From Euglena gracilis (taxonomy: Eukaryota > Euglenida > Euglenophyceae > Euglenales), in contig CP154954.1 in assembly GCA_039621445.1 (NCBI GenBank), forward strand, positions 45,177,847 to 45,241,846: DNA of 64,000 bases, read 5' to 3'. Shown piece after piece: positions 51,201-55,582 of the stretch (within the stretch, counting starts at the first letter, position 1; each line of letters opens with the position of its first letter). The position numbers were made by a program, and so were the translations under genes. The notes beneath the pieces were generated by a model. It ran no database searches and was not told the origin of the DNA. It saw only the letters and a list, made by a program, of their open reading frames with translations.

Positions 51201-52667
51201 GCACGGCCCTAAAAGCATTTTTTTCTGATCGAAAATGGTCCAAAAATGGCCAAAAAATACCACTTTTTGGACCCGAAATCACCGCTTTTAGGCCCCGCGT
51301 GGTGCGCACGGTCGCCCTCGGACTCCCCTCCCCCTCAGCCCCCCCCCCCCCACTGTGCCTAGCCTCCGATGCACCATCTAACAGGTAACAGGGGGTTTGG
51401 AACAAAAATGCATTCCAAGAATCAACACAAAGCGCTGAAGAAAAAAATTGGAGTTCACCATTCTCCTTCAGTTGGCCGGGAAAATTCTGGGCGGATCCTT
51501 AAAAGGGCAGAAAAAATCCTGGACAAAATTTTGTTCAGAATATTACCCACAATTTTTACCATTCAAGTGTTCCCCCTGCGATAGTGTCATCACGAAAGGG
51601 GATACACACCTGTGGTCCAAGTTTGCCATGATTGAATCTGTCAGGGGCTCCACCAATTCCTGTTCACGGATTTTGCTCACAAATCGGAGGGTGCAGCCTC
51701 GAACATATTCATTGGCGTGCTGAAGGTCATTTCGGATGAAATTGCAGACCAATATCATCTCTGGCAGCAACTTGCCAGAGGAGTCGGTTTTGTCGATGAT
51801 CTCCAGAAAATAAAGAGTCAACTTCTTCAATTTGTGATCTTGCTTAACACCAGGCTTGATTTGACGAAGGATGGACCTTACGCAGAGTGATGACCTCAGG
51901 GTTAGGGAGGAAACTTCCTACTTCCTACGACTAGTGACCTGTTCTTTCCGATGTGGTGACCATTGCGGTACTTGTCTGTTATCGTACGACGGACCCCCCC
52001 CCTTTCGGTTATGGTACGACACCCCTTTTTTGGGTTTTTTAGGGTTAATTAAAGGAATAGGGTTAGGTGCGCACATGCATGTTTGCGCTACATGGCCACG
52101 TTGCGCTACATGGCCACGTTGCGCTACATGGCCGTGTAGCGCAACGTGGCCATGTAGCGCAACGTGGCCATTAGCGCACCTAACCCTACTCCTTCAATAA
52201 CCCCAAAATAGCGCTACATGGCCATGTAGCGCTATTTTGGGCGCTTCGCGGCCATGTAGCGCAACGTGGCCATGTAGCGCAACGTGGCCATGTAGCGCAC
52301 TGTAGCATGAGCGCACCTAACCCTACTCCTTCAATAACCCCATAACAACCCAAAAAAAGGGCGTCGTACCATAACCGAAAGGGGGGGGGTCCGTCGTACG
52401 ATAACAGACAAGTACCACCATTGCTTTTTCACCGCTTACCTTGACCCTTCAAACACGAGCCTGGCTGGGCAGCACAAATCGGATGAAAGTCATCAGCATG
52501 GCACTTTGAGGTTCACCATTGAGATGGAGCATGATCATCTGCTTCATGTGCTCAACTTGGGAATCCGTGTTGCCCTTTTCCAGAGCCTCCTTCAATTCCT
52601 TTTGGCCAATGTGGACACCATCATAATGGATGAGCTGTGTGCACTGCGTCTCTTGAGTTTGTGACAT
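15167..52667 (-). CDS. COPB1: Coatomer subunit beta (beta-COP), complete gene, 25 exons
   Basis: This span contains a complete beta-COP gene read on the minus strand from ATG (52,665-52,667) to TGA (15,167-15,169). Joining 25 exons gives about 977 residues, close to the 948-953 of plant and animal proteins. Beta-COP is a HEAT/ARM-like adaptin-family subunit of the COPI coat that buds vesicles from the Golgi. Family landmarks are in order: [75 protein letters not shown]-like [140 protein letters not shown]. Eighteen introns are GT-AG and six are nonconventional (1, 3, 4, 5, 7, 20). No frame break was found in any exon, so the gene is probably functional. Exon coordinates follow as separate entries. 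Confidence 0.95.
15460..15483 (+). repeat. (GA)n microsatellite in intron 24
   Basis: About 12 GA units within the 2.67-kb last intron (15,279-17,944). Confidence 0.9.
16021..17313 (+). repeat. Composite repeat copy inside intron 24
   Basis: It starts GAGCTGAGCTCTTTACC and ends CTCTAAAGAGATAAAAGCTC. A GGCCCGG/CAGCC-rich block occupies 16,055-16,225, then four copies of a module with 'ggtctcc...catttcctttga...gatattttga', as in the 58-63 kb units. About 1.29 kb, same orientation as the right-arm array. Confidence 0.7.
17945..18046 (-). CDS. COPB1: beta-COP exon 24 (residues 907-940)
   Basis: Acceptor CTGTGCAG; encodes [20 protein letters not shown] then [15 protein letters not shown] 1.4-kb transposon lies 38 bp upstream in intron 23. 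Donor GTGGGA. Confidence 0.95.
18085..19470. mobile_element. hAT-like nonautonomous DNA transposon, 1386 bp, intact ends
   Basis: Terminal inverted repeats CAGGCACCTATAG...CTATAGGTGCCTG are flanked by a perfect 8-bp target duplication GTGGCAGC (18,077-18,084 and 19,471-19,478). Subterminal arrays of AGGCCATTTT occupy 18,117-18,213 and 19,309-19,466. The interior has degenerate 'gagaaaattggcaattgttt' repeats (19,080-19,200) and no transposase. CA-start ends plus an 8-bp duplication fit hAT-type integration. Confidence 0.88.
18117..18213 (+). repeat. AGGCCATTTT tandem array (left subterminal)
   Basis: About ten 10-bp units; a matching array is at 19,309-19,466, interrupted by 'gggacccccacctatagggg'. 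Confidence 0.9.
19616..20203 (+). mobile_element. hAT-like MITE, CAGGGCAGAACGGGA family, 588 bp
   Basis: Ends CAGGGCAGAACGGGA...TCCCGTTCTGCCCTG are perfect inverted repeats. Flanks GGTGGGGG and AGTGGGGG match in 7 of 8 bases. Interior AT-rich text ('aaaatgaacccaaaatacatg', 'ggtaatctttaggagg') recurs in the copies at 29.7, 30.1, 32.0 and 38.4 kb. No coding capacity. Confidence 0.82.
22496..22630 (-). CDS. COPB1: beta-COP exon 23 (residues 862-906)
   Basis: Acceptor TTGTGCAG; encodes [20 protein letters not shown] then [20 protein letters not shown] and QNTNM. Donor GTTTGC. Confidence 0.95.
22631..23497 (-). other. Intron 22: contents
   Basis: Conventional intron with a degenerate transposon-like block 23,010-23,395 (long G and C runs, 'ggttttt...tggccatttttgggg', 'tggactagctgcag') that resembles 26,190-26,560 in intron 19. 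No gene. Confidence 0.55.
23498..23600 (-). CDS. COPB1: beta-COP exon 22 (residues 828-862)
   Basis: Acceptor GTCCCAG; encodes [20 protein letters not shown] then [14 protein letters not shown]. Donor GTGTCT. Confidence 0.95.
24149..24286 (-). CDS. COPB1: beta-COP exon 21 (residues 782-827)
   Basis: Encodes [20 protein letters not shown] then [20 protein letters not shown] and VSSTDT. This begins the C-terminal appendage domain. Donor GTGTGA. Confidence 0.95.
24287..25850 (-). other. Intron 20, nonconventional, 1.56 kb
   Basis: Ends ACCCAAGGCATT and AGTGCCTTGGGATC pair over nine positions (CCCAAGGCA with TGCCTTGGG); CAA at +4, TTG at -8. The join gives [15 protein letters not shown] with exact family length. 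The interior has A-rich sequence, no gene. Confidence 0.88.
25851..25983 (-). CDS. COPB1: beta-COP exon 20 (residues 738-782)
   Basis: Acceptor CTGGCAG; encodes [20 protein letters not shown] then [20 protein letters not shown] and [18 protein letters not shown] is near-invariant in the family. The 3' boundary is nonconventional. Confidence 0.95.
25984..26768 (-). other. Intron 19: contents
   Basis: Holds a relative of the intron-22 block (26,190-26,560; shared 'agcagacccc', 'ccactagccaaatttggac', 'cccttaagcagaagcct'). No gene. Confidence 0.55.
26769..26938 (-). CDS. COPB1: beta-COP exon 19 (residues 681-737, acidic linker)
   Basis: Acceptor ATCACAG in phase with exon 18; encodes [20 protein letters not shown], then [15 protein letters not shown] and [17 protein letters not shown]. 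Donor GTAAGC. Confidence 0.83.
26939..28180 (-). other. Intron 18: contents
   Basis: Contains a degenerate copy of the CAGGGGTTTTTT-type element at about 27,289-27,584. Remaining DNA is A-rich with no recognisable gene. Confidence 0.55.
27289..27584 (+). mobile_element. Degenerate MITE, CAGGGGTTTTTT family
   Basis: GGGGTTTTTTAAGACTGGGG at the left and CAAGACTTAAAAAAAAAAAA then CCTG at the right parallel the intact copy at 31,133-31,376. Both share 'gtgaaaaatgctaaaaa..gcac' and 'aaaatatcccaccccc' in the interior. Confidence 0.65.
28181..28322 (-). CDS. COPB1: beta-COP exon 18 (residues 634-681)
   Basis: Acceptor GCCCTAG; encodes [20 protein letters not shown], an Ala/Val-rich linker, then [11 protein letters not shown]. 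The segment before the acceptor is a 16-C run. Donor GTGTGC. Confidence 0.85.
29715..30480 (+). repeat. Two tandem interiors of the CAGGGCAGAACGGGA MITE family
   Basis: Two consecutive copies (29,715-30,085 and 30,085-30,480) share 'gaaaaatgaacccaaaatac', 'tttttaggagg' and 'ttggattttcaatggcattt', but both lack the terminal repeats. Confidence 0.7.
30693..30802 (+). mobile_element. 110-bp deletion derivative of the CAGGCACCTATAG family
   Basis: AGCACCTATGGTCAAGCCCC at the left, AGGCCATTTT-type units inside and TAGCTATGGGTGCCT at the right. Same architecture as 18,085-19,470 without the interior. Confidence 0.7.
31133..31376 (+). mobile_element. hAT-like MITE, CAGGGGTTTTTT family, 244 bp
   Basis: Ends CAGGGGTTTTTTAAGACC and GACTAAAAAAAACCCCTG are imperfect inverted repeats. 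They are flanked by a perfect 8-bp duplication CCCCGGGG (31,125-31,132; 31,377-31,384). The interior is G/C-run-rich around an AT core with the hairpin AGTGCTAAAAATAGCACTTT. Confidence 0.78.
31622..31975 (+). mobile_element. Nested copies of the CATGCTTGTGC MITE family
   Basis: CAGGCTTGTGCTCACTGACC at 31,622 and CAGGCTTGTGCTTTGTCGGG at about 31,836 match the two end types of the elements at 41,800 and 48,187. The interior phrase 'tttcattgaaaatggccttttccggg' is shared. The arrangement looks like one copy inserted in or fused to another. Confidence 0.6.
31975..32483 (+). mobile_element. CAGGGCAGAACGGGA MITE, left end truncated
   Basis: The right end is intact (TCCCGTTCTGCCCTG at 32,469-32,483). 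The left side joins the neighbouring element at about 31,975 without the inverted repeat. Confidence 0.7.
32583..32717 (-). CDS. COPB1: beta-COP exon 17 (residues 589-633)
   Basis: Acceptor GCCGACAG; encodes [20 protein letters not shown] then [17 protein letters not shown] and NANTVPAK. The GTCGAG donor keeps the exact family spacing to exon 18. Reading on to DTIW would add eight residues. Confidence 0.92.
33320..33434 (-). CDS. COPB1: beta-COP exon 16 (residues 550-588)
   Basis: Acceptor TCCATCAG; encodes [20 protein letters not shown] then [18 protein letters not shown], with the conserved GDFF. Donor GTGCGC. Confidence 0.94.
33736..34009 (+). mobile_element. hAT-like MITE, CAGGGCAGAACGGGA family, 274 bp, both ends intact
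   Basis: Ends CAGGGCAGAACGGGA and TCCCGTTCTGCCCTG. Flanks CACCCCAC (33,728-33,735) and CACCCCCA (34,010-34,017) agree apart from one C in a run. It is an internal-deletion form of 19,616-20,203. Confidence 0.8.
35600..36180. repeat. Cluster of TTGCGCTTTGGCGCAA palindromes in inverted arms
   Basis: Near-perfect palindromes (TTGCGCCAAAGCGCAA and relatives) occur at about 35,612, 35,660, 35,766, 35,819, 35,874, 36,088 and 36,139. 35,765-35,855 and 36,070-36,155 are inverted copies of each other. Confidence 0.8.
36977..37450. repeat. Foldback element with ~190-bp inverted arms
   Basis: 36,977-37,170 and 37,257-37,450 are reverse complements with only scattered mismatches, separated by about 86 bp. 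Outer ends GGACATTTG and CAAATGTCC; TTGCGCTTAAGCGCAA palindromes lie within the arms. No target duplication is visible. Confidence 0.88.
38370..38932 (+). mobile_element. CAGGGCAGAACGGGA MITE, right end truncated
   Basis: The left end CAGGGCAGAACGGGA is at 38,370-38,384; the interior matches 19,616-20,203. It stops after 'gaagaggtggtgggg' without the right inverted repeat. Confidence 0.75.
39014..39105 (-). CDS. COPB1: beta-COP exon 15 (residues 520-550)
   Basis: Acceptor CTTCACAG; encodes [20 protein letters not shown] then [11 protein letters not shown]. DGTYxT matches the family. Donor GTACGT. Confidence 0.88.
39300..39377 (-). CDS. COPB1: beta-COP exon 14 (residues 494-519, variable linker)
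   Basis: Acceptor CTTCCCAG and donor GTGTGC enclose 26 codons, [20 protein letters not shown] then GDVARM. Sequence is not conserved, as expected for the linker between the two beta-COP halves; phase agrees on both sides. Confidence 0.78.
39378..40722 (-). other. Intron 13: contents
   Basis: Conventional intron with repeat-like Pro-codon-rich DNA at 39,740-40,160 ('cttaaggacccc', G and C runs). A (CA)n tract at 40,817-40,843 lies in the next intron, beyond exon 13. No gene. Confidence 0.5.
40723..40788 (-). CDS. COPB1: beta-COP exon 13 (residues 472-493)
   Basis: Acceptor GGCCACAG; encodes [20 protein letters not shown] then EK. Donor GTACGT. Confidence 0.88.
40789..41658 (-). other. Intron 12: contents
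   Basis: Carries a (CA)n microsatellite at about 40,817-40,843 and a second CA-rich stretch near 41,600-41,640. Short open frames here have no recognisable motifs. Confidence 0.5.
41659..41760 (-). CDS. COPB1: beta-COP exon 12 (residues 438-471)
   Basis: Acceptor CTGTGCAG; encodes [20 protein letters not shown] then [14 protein letters not shown], equal to the ALWILGEYC motif. Donor GTTTGT. Confidence 0.94.
41800..42101 (+). mobile_element. hAT-like MITE, CATGCTTGTGC family, 302 bp
   Basis: Ends CATATGCTTGTGCTTAC and TAAGCACAAGCCTG. Flanks GACCCCAT (41,792-41,799) and GACCCTAT (42,102-42,109) match 7 of 8. The interior includes 'ggtgcctgccc' repeats and 'attgaaaatgaccttttccggg'. Confidence 0.8.
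43195..43550. repeat. CTAATTGGCTAA palindromes bounded by C and G runs
   Basis: 43,197-43,270 folds as CCCCCCCCCTAATTGGCTAA against TTAGCCAATTAGGGGGGGGG; a second, looser copy lies at 43,466-43,550. Related 'gtcaattaggggggg' phrases occur at 53,270-53,515. Confidence 0.6.
44411..44523 (-). CDS. COPB1: beta-COP exon 11 (residues 400-437)
   Basis: Acceptor GCTCACAG; encodes [20 protein letters not shown] then [17 protein letters not shown]. Donor GTATTC. Confidence 0.93.
44524..45470 (-). other. Intron 10: contents
   Basis: Conventional intron of 947 bp; includes a short 'caattccaattccaat' run (44,775-44,800). No gene or recognisable element. Confidence 0.5.
45471..45570 (-). CDS. COPB1: beta-COP exon 10 (residues 367-400)
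   Basis: Acceptor TTGTGCAG; encodes [20 protein letters not shown] then [13 protein letters not shown]. Donor GTCAGT. Confidence 0.94.
45571..46591 (-). other. Intron 9: contents
   Basis: Conventional intron of 1021 bp with a (TA)-rich microsatellite at 46,214-46,246. No gene. Confidence 0.5.
46592..46757 (-). CDS. COPB1: beta-COP exon 9 (residues 312-366)
   Basis: After CTGCTGCAG it encodes [19 protein letters not shown], then [12 protein letters not shown] and [10 protein letters not shown], aligned with the family KKEV segment. Confidence 0.94.
47152..47332 (-). CDS. COPB1: beta-COP exon 8 (residues 251-311)
   Basis: Encodes [20 protein letters not shown], then [17 protein letters not shown] and [18 protein letters not shown]. 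Donor GTGTGTTC is conventional. Confidence 0.93.
47333..47405 (-). other. Intron 7, short (~73 nt) and nonconventional
   Basis: CTGGGAAGA near the 5' end pairs perfectly with TCTTCCCAG near the 3' end. GT-AG choices give the wrong phase. The pairing offset differs by about two bases from the rule seen in the other five introns. Confidence 0.65.
47406..47526 (-). CDS. COPB1: beta-COP exon 7 (residues 211-251)
   Basis: Starts after TTTGCAG with [20 protein letters not shown] and ends near KAKYLSVIF(D). The 3' boundary is uncertain by 2-3 bases because intron 7 is nonconventional. Confidence 0.88.
47630..47707 (-). CDS. COPB1: beta-COP exon 6 (residues 185-210)
   Basis: Encodes [20 protein letters not shown] then VRYLRK, a highly conserved HEAT helix pair. 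Conventional donor GTGTGA follows. Confidence 0.93.
47708..47987 (-). other. Intron 5, nonconventional
   Basis: Ends TGCCAGGCAG and TTGCCTGCCCCA: CAG at +4 and CTG at -8, pairing CAGGCA with TGCCTG. A GC-AG reading leaves the frame wrong by one base. Confidence 0.82.
47988..48019 (-). CDS. COPB1: beta-COP exon 5 (32-nt microexon, [10 protein letters not shown])
   Basis: With nonconventional boundaries on both sides the join reads [21 protein letters not shown], matching length and pattern of the family between DAPE and KRN. No GT-AG pair gives this frame. Confidence 0.85.
48187..48447 (+). mobile_element. hAT-like MITE, CATGCTTGTGC family, 261 bp
   Basis: Ends CATGCTTGTGCTTACC and GGCTAAGCACAAGCCTG, with a perfect 8-bp duplication GGAGGGGG (48,179-48,186; 48,448-48,455). 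It lies in intron 4. Confidence 0.85.
48933..49834. mobile_element. GGTACTTGT-family MITE, 902 bp, with telomere-like arrays
   Basis: Terminal inverted repeats of about 29 bp begin GGTACTTGTCTGTTAGTCGA and end TCGACTAACAGACAAGTACC. Flanks are eight A on each side. The interior holds TTAGGG/CCCTAA-type runs in both orientations and repeated 'gccaacaccagccgtatcttctgac' phrases. No transposase. Confidence 0.85.
49095..49700. repeat. Interstitial TTAGGG/CCCTAA-like arrays
   Basis: Forward (49,095-49,160; 49,350-49,392) and reverse (49,160-49,216; 49,405-49,480; 49,615-49,680) telomere-like runs alternate inside the MITE. The strand switches rule out a simple chromosome end. Confidence 0.85.
50123..50173 (-). 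CDS. COPB1: beta-COP exon 4 (51 nt, [17 protein letters not shown])
   Basis: Both boundaries are nonconventional. It encodes the [13 protein letters not shown] segment aligned with the DAPE motif of beta-COP. Confidence 0.9.
50174..50548 (-). other. Intron 3, nonconventional
   Basis: It starts ATGCAAGGAGTTCC and ends GGAACTTATTGATTTT. There is no AG within about 30 bases of the acceptor. CAAGGAGTTCC pairs with GGAACTTATTG in 10 of 11 positions, with CAA at +4 and TTG at -8. The join gives [13 protein letters not shown] with the family length kept. Confidence 0.88.
50549..50580 (-). CDS. COPB1: beta-COP exon 3 (32-nt microexon, [10 protein letters not shown])
   Basis: The acceptor CTGCTCAG precedes G-CAC-TCT, completing [13 protein letters not shown]. 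Its 3' boundary is nonconventional (intron 3). Confidence 0.9.
51610..51845 (-). CDS. COPB1: beta-COP exon 2 (residues 68-146)
   Basis: Encodes [20 protein letters not shown] through [14 protein letters not shown], strongly conserved with plant and animal beta-COP. Ends in phase 2 before a GTGTGT donor. Confidence 0.95.
51846..52466 (-). other. Intron 1, nonconventional, with an inserted MITE
   Basis: The 5' end AGCCAGGCTCG and 3' end AAGCCTGGTGTT have no GT/AG. CAG at +4 to +6 pairs with CTG at -8 to -6, and the pairing extends to CAGGCT/AGCCTG. It contains the GGTACTTGT element at 51,967-52,416, which makes up most of the intron. Confidence 0.85.
51967..52416. mobile_element. GGTACTTGT-family MITE, 450 bp, in intron 1
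   Basis: Ends GGTACTTGTCTGTTATCGTA and TACGATAACAGACAAGTACC, with a perfect 8-bp duplication ACCATTGC (51,959-51,966; 52,417-52,424). The core is a long palindrome of GCGCTACATGGCCACGTT units plus 'gcgcacctaaccctactcct'. Confidence 0.9.
52467..52667 (-). CDS. COPB1: beta-COP exon 1 (residues 1-67, start codon)
   Basis: It starts at [20 protein letters not shown], aligned with the beta-COP N-terminus, and ends ...IRFVLP. The reading frame continues to an in-frame TGA 24 bases on, so the nearby GTAAGC (about 52,432) cannot be the donor. The nonconventional boundary after CCC gives a perfect join, [12 protein letters not shown]. Confidence 0.93.
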
Positions 52668-52682
52668 TGTTGTTGTTGAGTG

Positions 52683-52700
52683 CTGATTGAGAAAGGGTGC
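52683..52700 (-). promoter_or_regulatory. Candidate spliced-leader trans-splice acceptor of beta-COP
   Basis: On the minus strand GCACCCTTTCTCAATCAG ends 15 nt before the ATG (5' UTR CACTCAACAACAACA). A pyrimidine-rich AG close to the start is what trans-spliced euglenid mRNAs need. Inferred from context only. Confidence 0.4.
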
Positions 52701-53042
52701 AAGTCAGTTCACCTCAAAAAAAAGACCAGTTGGCAGCCCCCATTTTGTTTGCTGTGGTATGATCCCAATCGTCAGGTGTGACATACATCACCCCCCCATT
52801 GTCCTTTGCACCTCAAAGTACGGGTGGTCAGTTTTTGAAACCCAGTCGCCCACTTCCAACTCAGGGTCAGGGTGCTTCCTCCCCCCACCTGTGATGTGAA
52901 ACACTTGCATATGAGCGGGAATTGGCTATGGACTTTTGGGTGGTCGCACCAACACATGCAACCAGCCGCCAGCGAGCACGATGGTGGCATGATGGTCTGG
53001 ACGACCATCCTCCCCACGTTGAAAAAAAATTCGGTCCTTGTT

Positions 53043-53211
53043 CACTGCACGACCGCCAGTTTATTATGGCGTTATTTGAAGGAGTAGGGTTAGGTGCGCA
53101 CATGGCCATGTTGCGCAACATGGCCATGTGCGCACCTAACCCTACTCCTTCAATAACCCTAAAAATTCCGACTTAGAAAAATTTCGGGCGGTCGTGCAGC
53201 GAACAAGTACC
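53043..53211. mobile_element. GGTACTTGT-family MITE, 169 bp
   Basis: Ends GGTCCTTGTTCACTGCACGA and TCGTGCAGCGAACAAGTACC, with a perfect 8-bp duplication AAAAATTC (53,035-53,042; 53,212-53,219). The core shares 'gcgcacctaaccctactcct' and palindromic ATGGCCATGT units with the intron-1 copy. It lies upstream of beta-COP. Confidence 0.88.
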
Positions 53212-53219
53212 AAAAATTC

Positions 53220-55460
53220 AATTCCTCCTCCAGCTCAATTGGTTGAAAAGTCACAAGGCCTGAAACCAACCTACCACCCCCCCCCCCCTAATTGACCGTG
53301 GGACCTCTCCACGGGACCCCCCTTTTCGTCAATTAGGGGGGGGGTTCAATTAGGGGGGGGGTTGGTTAATTAGGGGGGGGTACCGTCAATTAGGGGGTGC
53401 TTCAGCACAGAATCCCCCCGGGCAGTCAATTAGGGGGGGGGTCGAAAAAATTTTCCCCGGGGCGTTGGTCAATTAGAGGGGGGGGTCAATTTGGGGGGGG
53501 GGAGGTGGTAAAGCCAAAATTTTAGGGTGCAACTGTCCGACGTACTGCAGCGAGAGCCCCCCCCCCCCGTGTCCCCAACCCCAGTGTCATTGGCGGCCAA
53601 CAGTCCCCAGCCACCCCCCAGCCCCCAGGCCACAAACCTGCTCCTAAACCCTCCCCAAGGCCCGGCATTCATTGCTGGGTGTTTGCAATTTTTTCTTCAA
53701 CAGAGATATGAAACAAAAATGGGCCCTGGGCGGCTGATTGGCTATGAAGATCCTGGAGGTCGGGCCGACCATGGTCGGCCCGACCTGGCCGTTATCGACC
53801 ATTGAAGGTCGGGCCGACCAGGTCGGCCCGACCTCCAATCAATGAATTTGGCAAGGTCGACTCGAATAAAAGACCATTCCGACAATTCGACACCGTCTGA
53901 ACGTCTTTCTCCGTCTTTTTCGCCCTGAAAAAAACCTCACGAAAAGACACGCGGTTCGACGCTAATCCGACTTTCAATGCCGCGAACAAAAAAAGTGCCC
54001 GGAATTGGTCAGAAACATCACGAAAAAAAGGCACCCGATTCGACGCTAATCCGACTTTCACCATCTCCAGCTATGACAGGCGGCCGCCGACTGGCGGAGT
54101 TTGGGTTTATTATATTCGCCAGCCAGTCGACGAGAAGGGGGCCGGCCGTGAAGGCCATATGCCGCGGATGCGGCCAGGATAGAAATGGTTACTGCATTTG
54201 GATGCATTTGGACTGGTGTACTGAAGTTGGAGAAGTCCAGCTGCATGGTTGCAGCAGGTGAAGCTCAAGGTTTGCTTTTTTCTCCCCCTGCTTTTTCTCA
54301 TTTGTTCCCTTGGTAGGGTGCACTGGAGTCAGTTGACACCCCTGATGGGGTTGTGTGCTGGTTCATTGGGATTTGGATGTCCAGTCACAATGTTGCTAGC
54401 TCAAGGTTTGCTTATTTCTCCCTTGCTATGTCTCATTGTTCCCTTTACAGGGTCAACTGACACCCCTGGTGGGGTTTGGATTTGAACTTAAGACACCAGG
54501 TGGACCTGATCCTGCCCGGGTGGTATGGTGTCATTCCAACACAAAAAAAAAAGAGAAACCAGCAGTCAGTGCCTTTGATGTTGCTGGCTGGGTGAGAATG
54601 AGCATTTGGATATTGAGTGAACTCACACAGGGTTTCGCAGTGGTATGTTTTTTGTGTGTGTGTTTTAATTCCTTTGTTCTTCAGGCTGAAAGCGAACAAG
54701 ATGGACGACCCTCCCCTGTTCATGTCGTTGATGTGTGTATTTTTATTTTGTTCTTTATATTGCAAAAAAACTCCACAGGGTCCTCGTGAGGCAGAGCCCC
54801 TCTTCCGTGAGCCTCAAGAAGAGGCCCTTCGTGATACCGAGCAAGTCTGTGAGCCACAACAACAGCCCAGCCTGTAGCCAGGTACGGCACAGCCTGCGTG
54901 TGGCTAATGCGAAACGGCAGCAAGGCTGTTCGGTTCACCAAAGAACAGTTAATTGACTAGGACCCCCCCAGTTATTTGATTGATTGCCCCCCGAACAGTT
55001 AATTGCAGTTAATTCCAAAAAAATGAATTTCATTATATTCTTGCAGTTCTTCTTCAAGATGACATCATGGGTATGGTAACATTTTCAAAAGAATGGCTCC
55101 ATGGCACGATGCAAGGTGCTTGGCCTGAACAACAAGGAGTGTGGGGAGCAATCTGCCCATGCTCTCGTGTTTGTGAGAATGAACGTTGTCCCTCTCGGTG
55201 TGATCTCCGTTTGAAAAGCAAGCTTCTCAAAAAAAAAACTCATGAAAAGCAGCTCCTCAAAAAAAATAATCAAAAGAAGCTCCTATAAAAAAACATCAAA
55301 AGAAGCTCGCTCCTCAAAGAACATCTCAAAAAAAAAAGCTCCTGTAAAAAAAAACAACTCTCGGAGCATCCAGAGTTGCCGGGGACCCGCCTGAAGAGAA
55401 AACCCCGGCCAAAAAAACAACAGCAGGGGAGCCGCAAAGCAGGAGCATATAATATATCGA
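53220..55460. other. Intergenic region upstream of beta-COP, no convincing gene
   Basis: 53,270-53,515 repeats 'gtcaattaggggggg'. 53,757-53,834 is a hairpin of 'ggtcgggccgacc'. 53,925-54,062 has a direct repeat ('cgacgctaatccgactttca'). 54,262-54,351 and 54,400-54,475 are a direct duplication starting 'agctcaaggtttgctt'. 55,225-55,350 has 'aagctcctcaaaaaaa' repeats. A Pro-rich frame at 53,527-53,690 could be an exon of an unknown gene but has no recognisable motif. Confidence 0.5.
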
Positions 55461-55582
55461 GAACTGTGTCCCAAACGCCGGTTCGGGCGTGAAACCTGTG
55501 CCTCGGACGCCGGTTCGGGCGGTAGCCCGAACCGGCGTCCCAGGCACAGGTTTCACGCCCGAGCCGGCGTTTGGGACACAGT
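55461..55582. repeat. Hairpin with ~60-bp arms and 4-nt loop
   Basis: From AACTGTGTCCCAAACGCCGG to its reverse complement ending GGACACAGTT, with loop GGTA and few mismatches. Repeated motif CCGGTTCGGGCGTGAAACC also recurs at 55,600 and 56,308. Confidence 0.85.

Noticed and set aside
52428-52445. Consensus GTAAGC donor for beta-COP exon 1
   Set aside because: Reaching it needs reading through an in-frame TGA; the nonconventional boundary at 52,467 gives the correct frame and residues.
53527-53805. Pro-rich plus-strand protein of about 92 residues
   Set aside because: Composition is plausible for an exon, but there is no recognisable motif, a C-run interrupts it and it ends in a hairpin repeat. 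Kept only as a remark.
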